Assembly (NCBI GenBank): GCA_016702335.1
Contig: JADJEF010000020.1
Span: 930,001-994,000 of the forward strand
Direction of reading: 5' to 3'
Length of the DNA stretch: 64,000 bases
Source: Rhodocyclaceae bacterium
GTDB taxonomy: Bacteria > Pseudomonadota > Gammaproteobacteria > Burkholderiales > Rhodocyclaceae
The notes under the pieces are model-generated. The model searched no databases. It was not told the origin of the DNA and worked only from the letters and a program-made list of their open reading frames with translations. Below, one piece after another: positions 8,225 through 18,836 of this stretch. Position numbers and translations under genes: made by a program. Within the stretch, counting starts at the first letter, position 1. Each line of letters starts with the position of its first letter.

Positions 8225-9678
8225 TTAGTGATGTCTCCCAAACACACATACTTGATCTCGAGATAGTCCTCGATGCCATGGCGTGAGCCCTCACGGCCCA
8301 GACCGGACTGCTTGACGCCGCCGAAGGGCGCTTCTGCCGTAGAGATCAGGCCCGTGTTGACGCCAACCATGCCGTATTCGAGGCTTTCGGCGACGCGAAA
8401 AATACGGCCGATGTCGCGGCTGAAAAAGTACGACGCCAGGCCGAACTCGGTGCGGTTGGCCAATTCGACGACTTCGGCTTCATCCTTGAACTTGAACAGC
8501 GGCGCGACCGGACCGAAGGTTTCTTCACGGAAGATCTTCATATCGGCCGTCACGCCGGTCAATACAGTGGGCGTGAAGAAGGTGCGGCCGAGTGCATGGC
8601 GGGCACCGCCAGTGATGGCCTTGCCGCCGCCGGCCAGCACATCGGCCACGTGGTCTTCAACCTTGGCGATGGCTTCGTCGTTGATCAGCGGGCCTTGCGT
8701 CACGCCCTCGTCCATGCCGTTACCCACCCTCATCGTCGCAACGCGGGCAGCGAGTTTCTCGGCGAACTTGTCATACACGCCCTCCTGCACAAACAGACGG
8801 TTGGCGCAGACGCAGGTCTGGCCGGCGTTGCGGAATTTCGAGATCAGCGCGCCCTCGACGGCCGAATCCAGATCAGCATCATCAAAGACGATGAAGGGTG
8901 CATTGCCGCCCAGTTCCAGCGCCAGCTTCTTGATAGTAGGCGCGCACTGCTTCATCAGGATGCGGCCGACTTCGGTCGAGCCGGTGAACGAGAGCTTGGT
9001 GATCGTCGGGTTGGCACAGAGTTCGTTGCCGATGGTCGGGCCATCGCCGGTAATGACCGAAAACAAACCAGCGGGGATGCCTGCCTCTTCACCGAGCACG
9101 GCAAGGGCAAAGGCGGAAAGCGGCGTTTCCAGCGCGGGCTTCAAAATCTGCGCGCAACCGGCGGCGAGCGCCGGCGCCGTCTTGCGCGTGATCATGGCAT
9201 TGGGGAAGTTCCACGGCGTAATCGCGGCCGTGACGCCAATGGGCTGCTTGAGCACGAGAATGCGCTTGTCCATCGCGTGCTGGGGAACGGTCTCGCCGTA
9301 GATGCGCTTGCCTTCTTCGGCAAACCACTCGATGAACGAGGCGGCGTAGGCAATCTCGCCTTTGGCTTCGGCGAACGGCTTGCCCATTTCGGCGGTGAGG
9401 ATGCGCGCGAGGTCATCCTGATTGGCTATCACGAGATCGAACCACTTGCGCAGGATATTGGCGCGCTCCTTGGCGGTGCGTCCGGCCCAGGCCTTTTGCG
9501 CGATCTTGGCGGCGTCGATGGCGCGCTTGGTCTCGGCCACGCCCATCATGGGCACGTGGGCGATAACTTCGCCGGTGGCGGGGTTGGTGACCGGGGCTTT
9601 CTCGCCGCTGTCGGCATCAACCCACTGGCCGTTGAGGTAGCACTGCTGACGCAGAAGATCGGGGCGATTGAGTTTCAT
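8221..9678 (-). CDS. gabD: Succinate-semialdehyde dehydrogenase
   Basis: This 485-residue aldehyde dehydrogenase carries Cys289 in AGQTCVCANR, Glu255 in LELGGNAPFIVFDDAD, and the cofactor loop FTGSTEVGRILM. The AGQTCVCANR context is diagnostic of GabD, which oxidises succinate semialdehyde to succinate. The stop overlaps the puuC start by four bases. A gap of 87 bases separates it from potI upstream; a fresh promoter could sit there but none is clear. It completes the GABA shunt with the neighbouring gabT. Confidence 0.93.
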   Translation of the reverse strand: MKLNRPDLLRQQCYLNGQWVDADSGEKAPVTNPATGEVIAHVPMMGVAETKRAIDAAKIAQKAWAGRTAKERANILRKWFDLVIANQDDLARILTAEMGKPFAEAKGEIAYAASFIEWFAEEGKRIYGETVPQHAMDKRILVLKQPIGVTAAITPWNFPNAMITRKTAPALAAGCAQILKPALETPLSAFALAVLGEEAGIPAGLFSVITGDGPTIGNELCANPTITKLSFTGSTEVGRILMKQCAPTIKKLALELGGNAPFIVFDDADLDSAVEGALISKFRNAGQTCVCANRLFVQEGVYDKFAEKLAARVATMRVGNGMDEGVTQGPLINDEAIAKVEDHVADVLAGGGKAITGGARHALGRTFFTPTVLTGVTADMKIFREETFGPVAPLFKFKDEAEVVELANRTEFGLASYFFSRDIGRIFRVAESLEYGMVGVNTGLISTAEAPFGGVKQSGLGREGSRHGIEDYLEIKYVCLGDITK

Positions 9679-9765
9679 GATGGTGTCTCCGGTGGAAAAG
9701 CGGGTCGCGCACCGGCAACGAAGCGCGGGGCCCAGTCAGGTCAGAAATATTGCTGCAAGATGCAC

Positions 9766-10650
9766 TTAGTCGGCGTCGCGGTAAGCGGCAGCGGCTTCTG
9801 CAGCGAGCTTTTTCTCCTGACGGAACATGTACAGGCTGCCGGCAAAGACCGCACACGCGACGATGGCGACCGTGATGGTGGCTATGGCATTGATGGTCGG
9901 GTCCAGCCCCAGGCGGGCCTTACCCATAATCAATACCGGGAGAGTCGTTGAAGCCGGTCCGGAAAGGAATGCCGTGGTCACGACATCATCCATCGAGATG
10001 GTGAAGGTAAGCAGCCAGGCCGACAGCAGGGCCGGAACAATTTGAGGGAAGGTGACCAGATAGAACACCTGAAAGGGTTTGCAACCCAGATCCATGGCGG
10101 CCTCTTCCAGTGACTTGTCCATTTCGATCAGGCGCGACTGAATCACCACTGCTGCAAACGCCATGCCGATGGAGGCGTGGCCGGCCCAGATGGTGAAGGC
10201 GCCACGCTCCTCGGGAAAGCCGAAGGTGTTCTTGAACAGGGTCAGGAAGGGACCCCACTCCTCTACCGGGCCCAGCAGATTCTGGATCATGACAAAGAAC
10301 AGGAGTAGCGACAGCCCGGTAATGACCTCGGGCACGACCAGGGGCGCGTTGAGGTGCGCCGAAAAGGTGGTGCGCCCGAAAAACCGGGGATACCGCACCA
10401 TGGCAAAGGCCGCCAGCGTACCCAGAATGACTGCCGCAGTGGCCGAGAAAAAAGCGATGCGCAGCGTCAGGAACAGGGCATCGATAACGGCTTCATCCTT
10501 GGCCAGTACGCCATACCACTTGAGTGAGAAACCGCCCCAGACACTGACCAGCTTCGACTCGTTGAACGAAAGCACGACCAGAGTCAGGATAGGGATGTAG
10601 AGAAAGGCATAGCCCATGGCCAGCCAGAAGCGTCCAAAACGGCTGTCCAT
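9766..10650 (-). CDS. potI: Putrescine ABC transporter permease, PotI-type
   Basis: This 294-residue inner-membrane permease has about six membrane segments. The EAA loop (SLEEAAMDLGCKPFQVFYLVTFPQIVPALLSA) contacts the ATPase. The N-terminal LAMGYAFLYIPILTLVVLSFNES is characteristic of PotI/PotC proteins. The start shares a base with the potH stop (TGATG), so translation is coupled. With PotF, PotG and PotH it forms a complete type I importer. Substrate assignment rests on similarity to PotFGHI and on the surrounding putrescine catabolic genes. Confidence 0.9.
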   Translation of the reverse strand: MDSRFGRFWLAMGYAFLYIPILTLVVLSFNESKLVSVWGGFSLKWYGVLAKDEAVIDALFLTLRIAFFSATAAVILGTLAAFAMVRYPRFFGRTTFSAHLNAPLVVPEVITGLSLLLFFVMIQNLLGPVEEWGPFLTLFKNTFGFPEERGAFTIWAGHASIGMAFAAVVIQSRLIEMDKSLEEAAMDLGCKPFQVFYLVTFPQIVPALLSAWLLTFTISMDDVVTTAFLSGPASTTLPVLIMGKARLGLDPTINAIATITVAIVACAVFAGSLYMFRQEKKLAAEAAAAYRDAD

Positions 10651-11558
10651 CAGCGGTCCCCTCCAGTTTGGCTCTGGTAGCGATTGAAAATCACCAGAGG
10701 GGCAAGAATCAGCAGCACCATGGTCACCGCCACCGACGAGGCCATGGGCCAGTCGTTGTTGGCAAAAAACTCATCCCAAAGCACCCGACCAATCATCAGG
10801 TTATCCGGACCGCCGAGCAAGGTCGGAATCACGTATTCGCCAACGCTGGGGATGAAGACCAGCATCGAGCCGGCAATGATGCCGTTTTTGGACAAGGGGA
10901 CGGTAATCAGCCAGAACGCCTTGAGCGGCCCGCAGCCGAGATCTTTGGCCGCCTCAAGCAGACGCATATCCATCTTCACCAGATTGGAATACAGCGGCAG
11001 GATCATGAACGGCAGGTAGGTATAGACCATGCCCACGATCAGGGAAAAACTGGTGCGCAACATCTGAATCGGTTCCTCGATGATGCCCACCCACATCAGC
11101 AGGCCATTGATAATTCCCTCGTCATCGAGCAGTCCCTGCCAGGCATAGACGCGCAGCAGAAAGGACGTCCAGAAAGGCAAGGAAACCAGCATGAGCAGCG
11201 CCGGACGCATGGAAACCGGCGAGCGCACCATGAAATAGGCGAACGGATAGCCGATGAACAGGCACAACCCGGTATTGATGGCCGCGAACTTGAGCGACGA
11301 GAGGTACGTCTCCGCATACAGATCATCCGTCGCCAGGTAGATGTAGTTCGCCAGCTTGATCTGAATGTGCAAAATGCCATCGGTGTAGCTGGTGAGATCA
11401 GCAAAGCTCGCGCCATCGGCCTGCGAGAAACTCAGCCGCAAGACCACCAGAAAAGGGATAGTGAACAGTACGATCAGGAAAAGGTAGGGCACCCCAATGA
11501 CGGTGTACCGGCCCCAGCCCTGCCTGAGGTCGCCGACGATACGAGTCACCGCGCTCAT
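10650..11558 (-). CDS. potH: Putrescine ABC transporter permease, PotH-type
   Basis: This 302-residue permease has six predicted membrane segments and an EAA loop (LLEAAKDLGCGPLKAFWLITVPLSKNGIIAG). The segment SFSQADGASFADLTSYTDGILHIQIKLANY is the periplasmic loop typical of PotH. It lies 3 bases after potG and overlaps potI by one base, so the order is potG-potH-potI. It pairs with PotI to form the channel. Length and motifs are normal. Confidence 0.9.
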   Translation of the reverse strand: MSAVTRIVGDLRQGWGRYTVIGVPYLFLIVLFTIPFLVVLRLSFSQADGASFADLTSYTDGILHIQIKLANYIYLATDDLYAETYLSSLKFAAINTGLCLFIGYPFAYFMVRSPVSMRPALLMLVSLPFWTSFLLRVYAWQGLLDDEGIINGLLMWVGIIEEPIQMLRTSFSLIVGMVYTYLPFMILPLYSNLVKMDMRLLEAAKDLGCGPLKAFWLITVPLSKNGIIAGSMLVFIPSVGEYVIPTLLGGPDNLMIGRVLWDEFFANNDWPMASSVAVTMVLLILAPLVIFNRYQSQTGGDR

Positions 11559-11561
11559 CGC

Positions 11562-12668
11562 TCAGCTCCGCAGAACCACTAGGGATTCAGGTTCCCAACA
11601 GAGCCAGACCGGATCATCCCGCTGAAAATGCTCGTCGTGACGACTCGAGTGCTCGCACGAGACCAGTACGCGCTTGCCCGTCGCCAGTTGCACGTGGTAG
11701 ATCGAGGCGCTGCCGTAGTAGCTGTTGGTCACGATGGTACCGGTCACGGCGTTTCGGCTCGTATCAGTCGGCGCCGACGACGACAAGCCGATCTTTTCCG
11801 GGCGCACGGCCACCGTCACATCCATGCCTTCTGTGCCAGTCACCCCGTGATTGACATAGAACACGCCTTCGGGCGTGGTGACCACGCAGTAGTCCGGCGC
11901 ATCTTCGGTCAGCGCGCCATCGAACAGATTAACCTTGCCGATGAAGTCGGCGACAAACCGGCAGTTGGGTGTTTCGTAAATTTCGAACGGCAGGCCGACC
12001 TGACGAAAACGCCCCTCACTCATGATGGCGATGCGGTCGGCCATGGTCATGGCTTCGTCCTGATCGTGGGTCACGAGCACACAGGTGACGCCGACGTTCT
12101 TGATGATGTTCTTGAGCTCCATCTGCGTCTCTTCACGCAGCTTGGCATCCAGTGCGCCCAGCGGCTCGTCGAGTAACAACAGTTTGGGTCGCTTGGCCAG
12201 TGCACGCGCGAGGGCCACGCGCTGCTGCTGACCGCCGGACAACTGATGCGGCTTGCGCTTGACGAATTTTTTGAGCTGCACGATGCGCAGCATTTCCTCG
12301 ACACGCTCCTCGATCTGGGCCTTGGGCATCCCCTCACGCTTGAGGCCAAAAGCAATGTTGTCCCAGACGGTCAAATGCGGAAACAAGGCATAAGACTGGA
12401 ACATCATGTTGATCGGCCGGTTGTAGGGCTGCATGGCCGATACCGGCTGCCCCTCGAGGTAGATCGTACCCTCGCTCGGCGTCTCAAAACCGGCAAGCAT
12501 GCGCAGGAGCGTCGACTTGCCGCACCCTGAAGAGCCGAGCAACGCGAATATTTCACCTTTGGCGATTTCGATCGACACGTTGTCCACCGCCGCAACGTCG
12601 TCAAAACGTTTGGTCAGGCGATCAATCCTGACGAACCCGGCATCCGCCTGTGCGTTCCTTGCATTCAT
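11562..12668 (-). CDS. potG: Putrescine ABC transporter ATP-binding protein
   Basis: This 368-residue ATPase has Walker A GSSGCGKST (residues 45-53), signature LSGGQQQRVALARAL (143-157), Walker B LLLLDEP (163-169) and the switch histidine in VTHDQDEA. A TOBE-like regulatory domain occupies the C-terminal third. The frame extends upstream to 12719, but that extension runs through the terminator hairpin after potF. The ATG at 12668, which begins MNARNAQADAGFVRIDRLTKRF, is therefore preferred. The Shine-Dalgarno is weak (GGGA about ten bases upstream), which may keep ATPase levels below those of the binding protein. Confidence 0.9.
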   Translation of the reverse strand: MNARNAQADAGFVRIDRLTKRFDDVAAVDNVSIEIAKGEIFALLGSSGCGKSTLLRMLAGFETPSEGTIYLEGQPVSAMQPYNRPINMMFQSYALFPHLTVWDNIAFGLKREGMPKAQIEERVEEMLRIVQLKKFVKRKPHQLSGGQQQRVALARALAKRPKLLLLDEPLGALDAKLREETQMELKNIIKNVGVTCVLVTHDQDEAMTMADRIAIMSEGRFRQVGLPFEIYETPNCRFVADFIGKVNLFDGALTEDAPDYCVVTTPEGVFYVNHGVTGTEGMDVTVAVRPEKIGLSSSAPTDTSRNAVTGTIVTNSYYGSASIYHVQLATGKRVLVSCEHSSRHDEHFQRDDPVWLCWEPESLVVLRS

Positions 12669-12683
12669 GCTCACGTTCCCATG

Positions 12684-12716
12684 AAAAACCGCGACAAGGC
12701 ACCCGCCTTGTCGCGG
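12684..12716 (-). terminator. Rho-independent terminator between potF and potG
   Basis: A perfect 12-bp stem (CCGCGACAAGGC at 12689-12700 paired with 12705-12716) with a four-base loop is followed on the minus strand by five T residues (12688-12684). It sits 13 bases after the potF stop and before the potG start. Partial termination here would make much more binding protein than permease and ATPase, as is common for ABC importers. Confidence 0.88.
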
Positions 12717-12728
12717 CAAACCGGCGTC

Positions 12729-13835
12729 TTAGCGACCCGCCTTGAAGTTGGTGAACACGCGACCACGCAGTTTCAGCGTTTCGGCATTGACCATATCGGG
12801 CGGCACCATGCGTTTCTCGTCTTCAGCTGTCATATAGACGGCCTTGTTGGCGGTACGCGACTTCTCGATCAGCGCATCGGCTGCACGCACCGGGCCACGG
12901 TAATTGACGGTATTGAAGATTTCCGCCTGAACTTCCGGACGCAGGATGTAGTCGATAAACTTGTGCGCGTTCTCGACGTTCTTGGCATCCTTGGGAATGG
13001 CCATGGTGTCAAAGAACAGCACCGCGCCCGACTTGGGCAGCAGCACTTCGATGTTCTGCGGCTTCTTGCTCGCCGCCGCACGGGTGGCGGCAATTGCGAT
13101 ATCGCCGTTGTAGCCAAGCGCCACGCAGGTCGAACCCTTGGCCAGGCTGTCGATATAGCCCGACGAATCGAAGACCTTCACGCCCTTGCGTACTTCCTTG
13201 AGCATCTTGGCCGCGGCCTCGTAGTCGGCCTTGTCATTACTGAACGCCGACTTGCCCATGTAGCTCAGTGCCGCAGGCAGCACTTCGTCGGCCGAGTCGA
13301 GCATGGAAACGCCGCACGCCTTGGCTTTCATGATGTATTCCGGCTTGAACAGCAAATCCCAGGCATTTTCCGGCATCGGGGTGTCACCCAAAGCTTTCTT
13401 GAGCTTATCCACGTTGATACCAATGGTTACCACGCCTCCCGACCAGGGTACGAGGTACTCGTTGCCCGGGTCCATGGTGCCGATATTTTTCAGCCACCAG
13501 GCGTCGATGTTCTTGAAGTTAGTAATCTTGGTCTTATCCAGCTTTTGCAGCAGGCCACCATTGATCTGCAATTTCGCCCAGTGCGACGACGGCACGACGA
13601 TGTCATAGCCGCTCTTGCCGGCGACGAGCTTGGTATTAAGGGTCTCGTTGCTGTCGAAATTGTCGTAACGCACCTTGATGCCGGTTTCCTTCTGGAAATT
13701 GGCAACAGTCTTCTCGCCGATGTAGTCAGGCCAGTTGTAAACATTGACCACGGCGCTCTGTGCCATGGCTCCGGCTGACAGGGTCAGGGTCGCGATGGCG
13801 ACCGCAAGCCGCTTTTTGGCGGGGGAAAATTTCAT
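12729..13835 (-). CDS. potF: Putrescine-binding periplasmic protein
   Basis: This 368-residue solute-binding protein begins with a signal peptide (cleavage expected after AGAMAQS-like residues 23-26). The family start AVVNVYNWPDYIGEKTVANFQKETGIKV follows. WSGGVVTIGINVDKL, the DPGNEYLVPW segment and the C-terminal FIDYILRPEVQAEIFNTVNY are typical of PotF/SpuD proteins, which bind putrescine or spermidine. The Shine-Dalgarno CAGGAGAAG is good. The 197-base region upstream contains two hairpins and an NtrC-like palindrome, so this gene probably has its own promoter even though it lies in line with spuC. Ligand preference (putrescine or spermidine) cannot be decided by eye. Confidence 0.92.
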   Translation of the reverse strand: MKFSPAKKRLAVAIATLTLSAGAMAQSAVVNVYNWPDYIGEKTVANFQKETGIKVRYDNFDSNETLNTKLVAGKSGYDIVVPSSHWAKLQINGGLLQKLDKTKITNFKNIDAWWLKNIGTMDPGNEYLVPWSGGVVTIGINVDKLKKALGDTPMPENAWDLLFKPEYIMKAKACGVSMLDSADEVLPAALSYMGKSAFSNDKADYEAAAKMLKEVRKGVKVFDSSGYIDSLAKGSTCVALGYNGDIAIAATRAAASKKPQNIEVLLPKSGAVLFFDTMAIPKDAKNVENAHKFIDYILRPEVQAEIFNTVNYRGPVRAADALIEKSRTANKAVYMTAEDEKRMVPPDMVNAETLKLRGRVFTNFKAGR

Positions 13836-13859
13836 GACGTTCTTCTCCTGAAAATGAAA

Positions 13860-13874
13860 TGCCCGGAACGGGCA
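13860..13874 (-). other. Hairpin in the potF leader
   Basis: TGCCCG and CGGGCA pair around a three-base loop, with a T-rich tail (ATTTCATTTT) on the minus strand before the potF Shine-Dalgarno. It may be a weak terminator for transcripts arriving from spuC or a 5'-end stabiliser; the sequence does not decide. Confidence 0.5.
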
Positions 13875-13914
13875 ATGAAAAAACCTTCTTTGTGGCGGAA
13901 TGCTTCTGCTTACG

Positions 13915-13939
13915 GCACCGCCAACCCGCAGTGCGGTGC
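13915..13939 (-). promoter_or_regulatory. Inverted repeat GCACCGC/GCGGTGC upstream of potF
   Basis: Seven-base arms at 13915-13921 and 13933-13939 are separated by eleven bases. The arms resemble NtrC half-sites but the spacing is not the canonical five. It may be a hairpin or a secondary operator. Confidence 0.35.
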
Positions 13940-13995
13940 TTTGATCCTAAACAATTTCTCCACAAACGCAACCCATCGACCCTGGTTTGCGCACC

Positions 13996-14010
13996 GCACC
14001 AAAAAGGTGC
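13996..14010 (-). promoter_or_regulatory. NtrC-type enhancer site upstream of potF
   Basis: The palindrome GCACC-AAAAA-GGTGC matches the central GCACC-N5-GGTGC core of known NtrC binding sites. It lies about 160 bases upstream of the potF start, a usual distance for an enhancer. I could not find a sigma-54 promoter with exact GG-N10-GC spacing below it; the nearest candidate (TTGGC...AAGC near 13910-13926) is off by one base. Nitrogen control is therefore an inference. Confidence 0.5.
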
Positions 14011-14032
14011 GAAGCACAAACGGGACGGCCGG

Positions 14033-15406
<1,374 letters not shown>

Positions 15407-15408
15407 GA

Positions 15409-16776
15409 CTACACGTTGAGCAGAAGAAACTGGCGCTCCCAGGGGCTGACCACGGTGTTGTACTCGCCCAGTTCCCACTCTTTGACAGCGGTGAACATCT
15501 TGACGAAGTCTTTGCCCAGTACCTCGGCCAGTTCCTTGCAGTTCTTGATGCGGTCGAGCGACTCACGCAGCGTGCGCGGCAACTGGTGTGCGCCAGCATA
15601 GGCGTTACCTTTGGTCTCCGGATCGGCCTTGATCTTGTCACGCATACCGATGTAGCCACAGGCCAGGGTCACGGCCAACGCCAGGTAGATGTTGGCATCA
15701 GCACCGACCAGACGGTTCTCGACGCGCCGGGCGACCGGCGAAGAATGCGGCACGCGCAGACCGACGGTGCGGTTATCGGTGCCCCAGCAGACATTGGTCG
15801 GAGCCGCCATGTTTTTGACCAGGCGACGGTAAGAATTCACATATGGCGCCAGGATCGCCATGCCCTCGGGAAGGTAGCGCTGCATGCCGCCGATGTACCA
15901 GTTGAAGGCCTTGCTGGCATTACCGTTCTTGTCGCTGAAAATATTCGCGCCGGTCTTGTTGTCGATAACGCTGGTGTGAATATGCATGGCCGAACCCGGT
16001 TGGCCTGCGATCGGCTTGGCCATGAAGGTGGCGTACATGTTGTGGCGCATCGCCGCTTCGCGCACGGTGCGCTTGAAGATGAACACCGAATCAGCGAGTT
16101 CCATGGCATTGCCGTGGAGAAAATTGATCTCCATCTGGCCGGTGCCGATCTCATGAATCAGCGTATCGATATCCAGATGCTGCGCCTTGCAGTAGTCATA
16201 GATATCTTCAAACAGCGGATCGAACTCGTTGACCGAGTCGATGCTATAGGCCTGCTTGCCGGCCTCAGGGCGGCCGCTGCGGCCAATTGGCGGCTTCAGG
16301 GGCTCGTCGGGGTCAAGATTGCGCGAGACGATGTAAAACTCCAACTCGGGAGCGACCACCGGCTCCCAGCCTTCCTTCTTGTAAAGATCAAGCACACGGC
16401 GCAGTACCGAGCGTGAAGCAAAGCCCACCGGCGTGCCGTCGGCCTTGTAGCAGTCGTGAATGACGGTAGCAGTGGGATCGGTAGCCCAGGGCACGATGCG
16501 CACCGTACTCGGGTCCGGCTTCAAGACCAGATCCAGATCCACTTCGTTGATCACGTCGTAGTACTCGGGGGTTTCCGGGGTCTGCCCGGTCACGGTCATG
16601 CCCAGCACCACTTCGGGCAGGCGCATGCCGCGCTCTTCCTGAAATTTCTCGCGCGGGGTGATCTTGCCACGGGCCACGCCGGTCATGTCCGGAACGACAC
16701 ATTCCACTTCGGTAACGCGGTGCTCGTTGAGCCAGGCGTCGAGTTCGGCGTATTGCATTTGCTCACGTGAAGTCAT
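15409..16776 (-). CDS. puuA: Gamma-glutamylputrescine synthetase
   Basis: This 455-residue glutamine-synthetase fold enzyme ligates glutamate to putrescine with ATP. Motifs include APELEFYIV, EIGTGQMEINFLHG, GSAMHIHTSVID, NSYRRLVKNMAAPTNVCWGTDNRTVGLRVP and VENRLVGADANIYLA. The last two differ from housekeeping GlnA and match PuuA/SpuI enzymes. It sits between puuD (upstream, 51 bases) and spuC (downstream, 2 bases). The N-terminus REQMQYAELDAWLNEHRVTEVECVVPDMTGVARGK confirms a complete gene. Confidence 0.9.
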   Translation of the reverse strand: MTSREQMQYAELDAWLNEHRVTEVECVVPDMTGVARGKITPREKFQEERGMRLPEVVLGMTVTGQTPETPEYYDVINEVDLDLVLKPDPSTVRIVPWATDPTATVIHDCYKADGTPVGFASRSVLRRVLDLYKKEGWEPVVAPELEFYIVSRNLDPDEPLKPPIGRSGRPEAGKQAYSIDSVNEFDPLFEDIYDYCKAQHLDIDTLIHEIGTGQMEINFLHGNAMELADSVFIFKRTVREAAMRHNMYATFMAKPIAGQPGSAMHIHTSVIDNKTGANIFSDKNGNASKAFNWYIGGMQRYLPEGMAILAPYVNSYRRLVKNMAAPTNVCWGTDNRTVGLRVPHSSPVARRVENRLVGADANIYLALAVTLACGYIGMRDKIKADPETKGNAYAGAHQLPRTLRESLDRIKNCKELAEVLGKDFVKMFTAVKEWELGEYNTVVSPWERQFLLLNV

Positions 16777-16827
16777 TGCGGGGTTCCTCCCTGTCAGAGT
16801 TGCTTTACTGCTGTTGAATCAGGCGAA

Positions 16828-17580
16828 TCAGGTAGCTTGGCGAACGCGGCAGGCGTCGCCAAAGGCGGTAAAAATCTTGACGGAATCGGGGTTGTCCATA
16901 ACTTTCCACTCGGGGTGCCACTGTACGGCGAGCGCGAAGCTTTTTGCACCAGTGACCCATACGGCCTCGATCTGGCCATCAGGGGCCACCGCTTCGGCGG
17001 TCAGCGCTGGTGCCAGCGCATCGATGCCCTGACTATGGATAGAGTTGACCTGTATCTGGCTCACGCCGCCCAATATGGCCTGGAGCTTGCCGCCGGCAGT
17101 CAGATTGACTGGATGCGCCGGGCCGTACTGCACGTCCAGTGACTTGTCCTTGGGCTCGCGGTGATCGATGCGCCCGGGCACGTCCTGCACCGCCTGGAAC
17201 AAGGTGCCGCCCAAGGCCACGTTGAGTTCCTGAAAACCGCGGCAGATGGCCATCAACGGCAAGCCCGCGTCCAGCGCGGCAGCGATCAGCGGAAAGGTGG
17301 TCGCGTCGCGCTCTTTGTCCAGATGCATGTCGGGGTAAGCCGGCTGTTGGCCATACCGTGCCGGCTCGACCATGGAGGGCGAGCCGGTGAACATCACGCC
17401 GTCGAGCATATCGATGAGTTGCGCGACATCCTGGCGCTCACCCAGCGCAGGCAACAGTACCGGCGTACAGCCAGCCGCCAGTACCGCATCCACATACTTG
17501 CGCCCGACCACATGGAAGTCGTGCGCCCCGATGGGCTTGATGCAAGCAGGAACACCGACAACGGGACGACGTTTGGTCAC
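16828..17580 (-). CDS. puuD: Gamma-glutamyl-GABA hydrolase
   Basis: This class I glutamine amidotransferase-like hydrolase (peptidase C26) has nucleophile Cys113 in AICRGFQELNVALGG and the His-Glu pair in VQWHPEW. It releases GABA from gamma-glutamyl-GABA, the last step of the Puu route. The GTG at 17580 has AGGAG seven bases upstream and begins VTKRRPVVGVPACIKPIG, so 250 residues are assigned. An upstream start at 17631 would add 17 unconserved residues and overlap the ald stop. It lies between ald and puuA in the same unit. Confidence 0.9.
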   Translation of the reverse strand: MTKRRPVVGVPACIKPIGAHDFHVVGRKYVDAVLAAGCTPVLLPALGERQDVAQLIDMLDGVMFTGSPSMVEPARYGQQPAYPDMHLDKERDATTFPLIAAALDAGLPLMAICRGFQELNVALGGTLFQAVQDVPGRIDHREPKDKSLDVQYGPAHPVNLTAGGKLQAILGGVSQIQVNSIHSQGIDALAPALTAEAVAPDGQIEAVWVTGAKSFALAVQWHPEWKVMDNPDSVKIFTAFGDACRVRQAT

Positions 17581-17627
17581 GCTTGTTCTCCTGGGGACTG
17601 TCTCTTGCTGTCTCTCTATGCCCGTGG

Positions 17628-18734
17628 TCACAATGCCACAGGTTCGTAGGTATAGCCGAGGTCGCGCGCTACGGCTTCATAAGCGACTGTGCCGCGATGG
17701 ATATTAAGCCCTTTTGCCAGATGGTGGTTTTCCTTTAGCGCGGACTGGTAGCCCTTGTTAGCCAACTGCAAAACGAAAGGAAGTGTCGCGTTGGTCAGGG
17801 CCAGGGTCGAGGTGCGGGCAACACCGCCGGGCATATTGGCCACGCAATAATGCACCACACCATCGACCACATAGGTCGGTTCCTGATGCGTGGTGGGGCG
17901 TGCCGTCTCCAGGCAGCCGCCCTGGTCAATCGCCACATCGACGATCACCGAACCGGGGCGCATGAGCGAAAGCATGTCGCGGGTAATCAGCTTGGGCGCG
18001 GCCGCACCGGGAATCAGTACGCCGCCAATCACCAGATCGGCCTCGGGCAGATGCGCAGCAATGTGCTCACGCGTCGACACCTCAGTCATCAGTCGCGGAC
18101 CGAAATCATTGTCGATCTGCGTCAAGCGTGGCAGCGAAATATCCATGATGGTGACTTGCGCACCCAGCCCAATGGCCATCCGGGCGGCATTGAGCCCCAC
18201 GACACCCCCGCCCAGTACCAGCACCCTGGCAGGCGGCACACCGGGTACACCGGAGAGCAATACGCCGAGACCGCCCTGCGCCTTTTCCAGCGCGTGCGCG
18301 CCGGCTTGAATCGACATCCGTCCGGCAACTTCCGACATCGGCTTGAGCAGCGGCAGGCCACCGTGGTCGTCGGTGACAGTCTCGTAGGCAATGGCCACGC
18401 AATCCGAAGCGATCAGGCCCTTGGTCTGTTCGAGATCGGGAGCGAGGTGCAGGTAGGTGAAGAGGATTTGTCCGGGGCGCAGTTGCCGGTACTCGACCGG
18501 CTGTGGCTCCTTGACCTTGACGATCATCTCGGCCCAGGAAAATATCTCGGCGGCCGTGGCGATAATGCGGCCGCCGGCCTTCACGTACATCTCGTCGGCG
18601 AATCCGACACCGGTACCGGCATTGGCTTCGACCATGACCGCATGGCCTGCACGCACCAGTGCCGACACGCCGCCCGGAGTGAGGCCAACTCGATATTCGT
18701 GGTTCTTGATTTCCTTGGTAACGCCAACGCGCAT
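17628..18734 (-). CDS. ald: Alanine dehydrogenase
   Basis: This 368-residue NAD-dependent enzyme interconverts alanine and pyruvate plus ammonia. The N-terminus [31 protein letters not shown], the KVKEPQP substrate loop, the Rossmann [22 protein letters not shown] and the DVAIDQGGC segment are diagnostic. GGAGG lies five bases before the ATG at 18734. The gene is the first of the leftward putrescine unit. A link is plausible: SpuC turns pyruvate into alanine, and Ald returns alanine to pyruvate, sustaining transamination. Confidence 0.93.
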   Translation of the reverse strand: MRVGVTKEIKNHEYRVGLTPGGVSALVRAGHAVMVEANAGTGVGFADEMYVKAGGRIIATAAEIFSWAEMIVKVKEPQPVEYRQLRPGQILFTYLHLAPDLEQTKGLIASDCVAIAYETVTDDHGGLPLLKPMSEVAGRMSIQAGAHALEKAQGGLGVLLSGVPGVPPARVLVLGGGVVGLNAARMAIGLGAQVTIMDISLPRLTQIDNDFGPRLMTEVSTREHIAAHLPEADLVIGGVLIPGAAAPKLITRDMLSLMRPGSVIVDVAIDQGGCLETARPTTHQEPTYVVDGVVHYCVANMPGGVARTSTLALTNATLPFVLQLANKGYQSALKENHHLAKGLNIHRGTVAYEAVARDLGYTYEPVAL

Positions 18735-18799
18735 TGCTGCCTCCGAGGTGCTTGATTGAGATCGACACAATCCTGTGCCGCTTGCCATCTGATACGTTG

Positions 18800-18815
18800 T
18801 AGAGTGCGCACTCTA
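18800..18815. promoter_or_regulatory. Perfect 16-bp palindrome between ald and the MocR gene
   Basis: TAGAGTGCGCACTCTA is a full palindrome in the 152-base divergent region. It may be an operator for a dimeric regulator; no regulator is assigned. Confidence 0.5.
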
Positions 18816-18836
18816 GCGAATATTGGCATTAACAAA

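Noticed and set aside
13900..13930. Sigma-54 promoter before potF
   Set aside because: TTGGC and AAGC elements are present but the GG-to-GC spacing is one base too long, so I do not call it.
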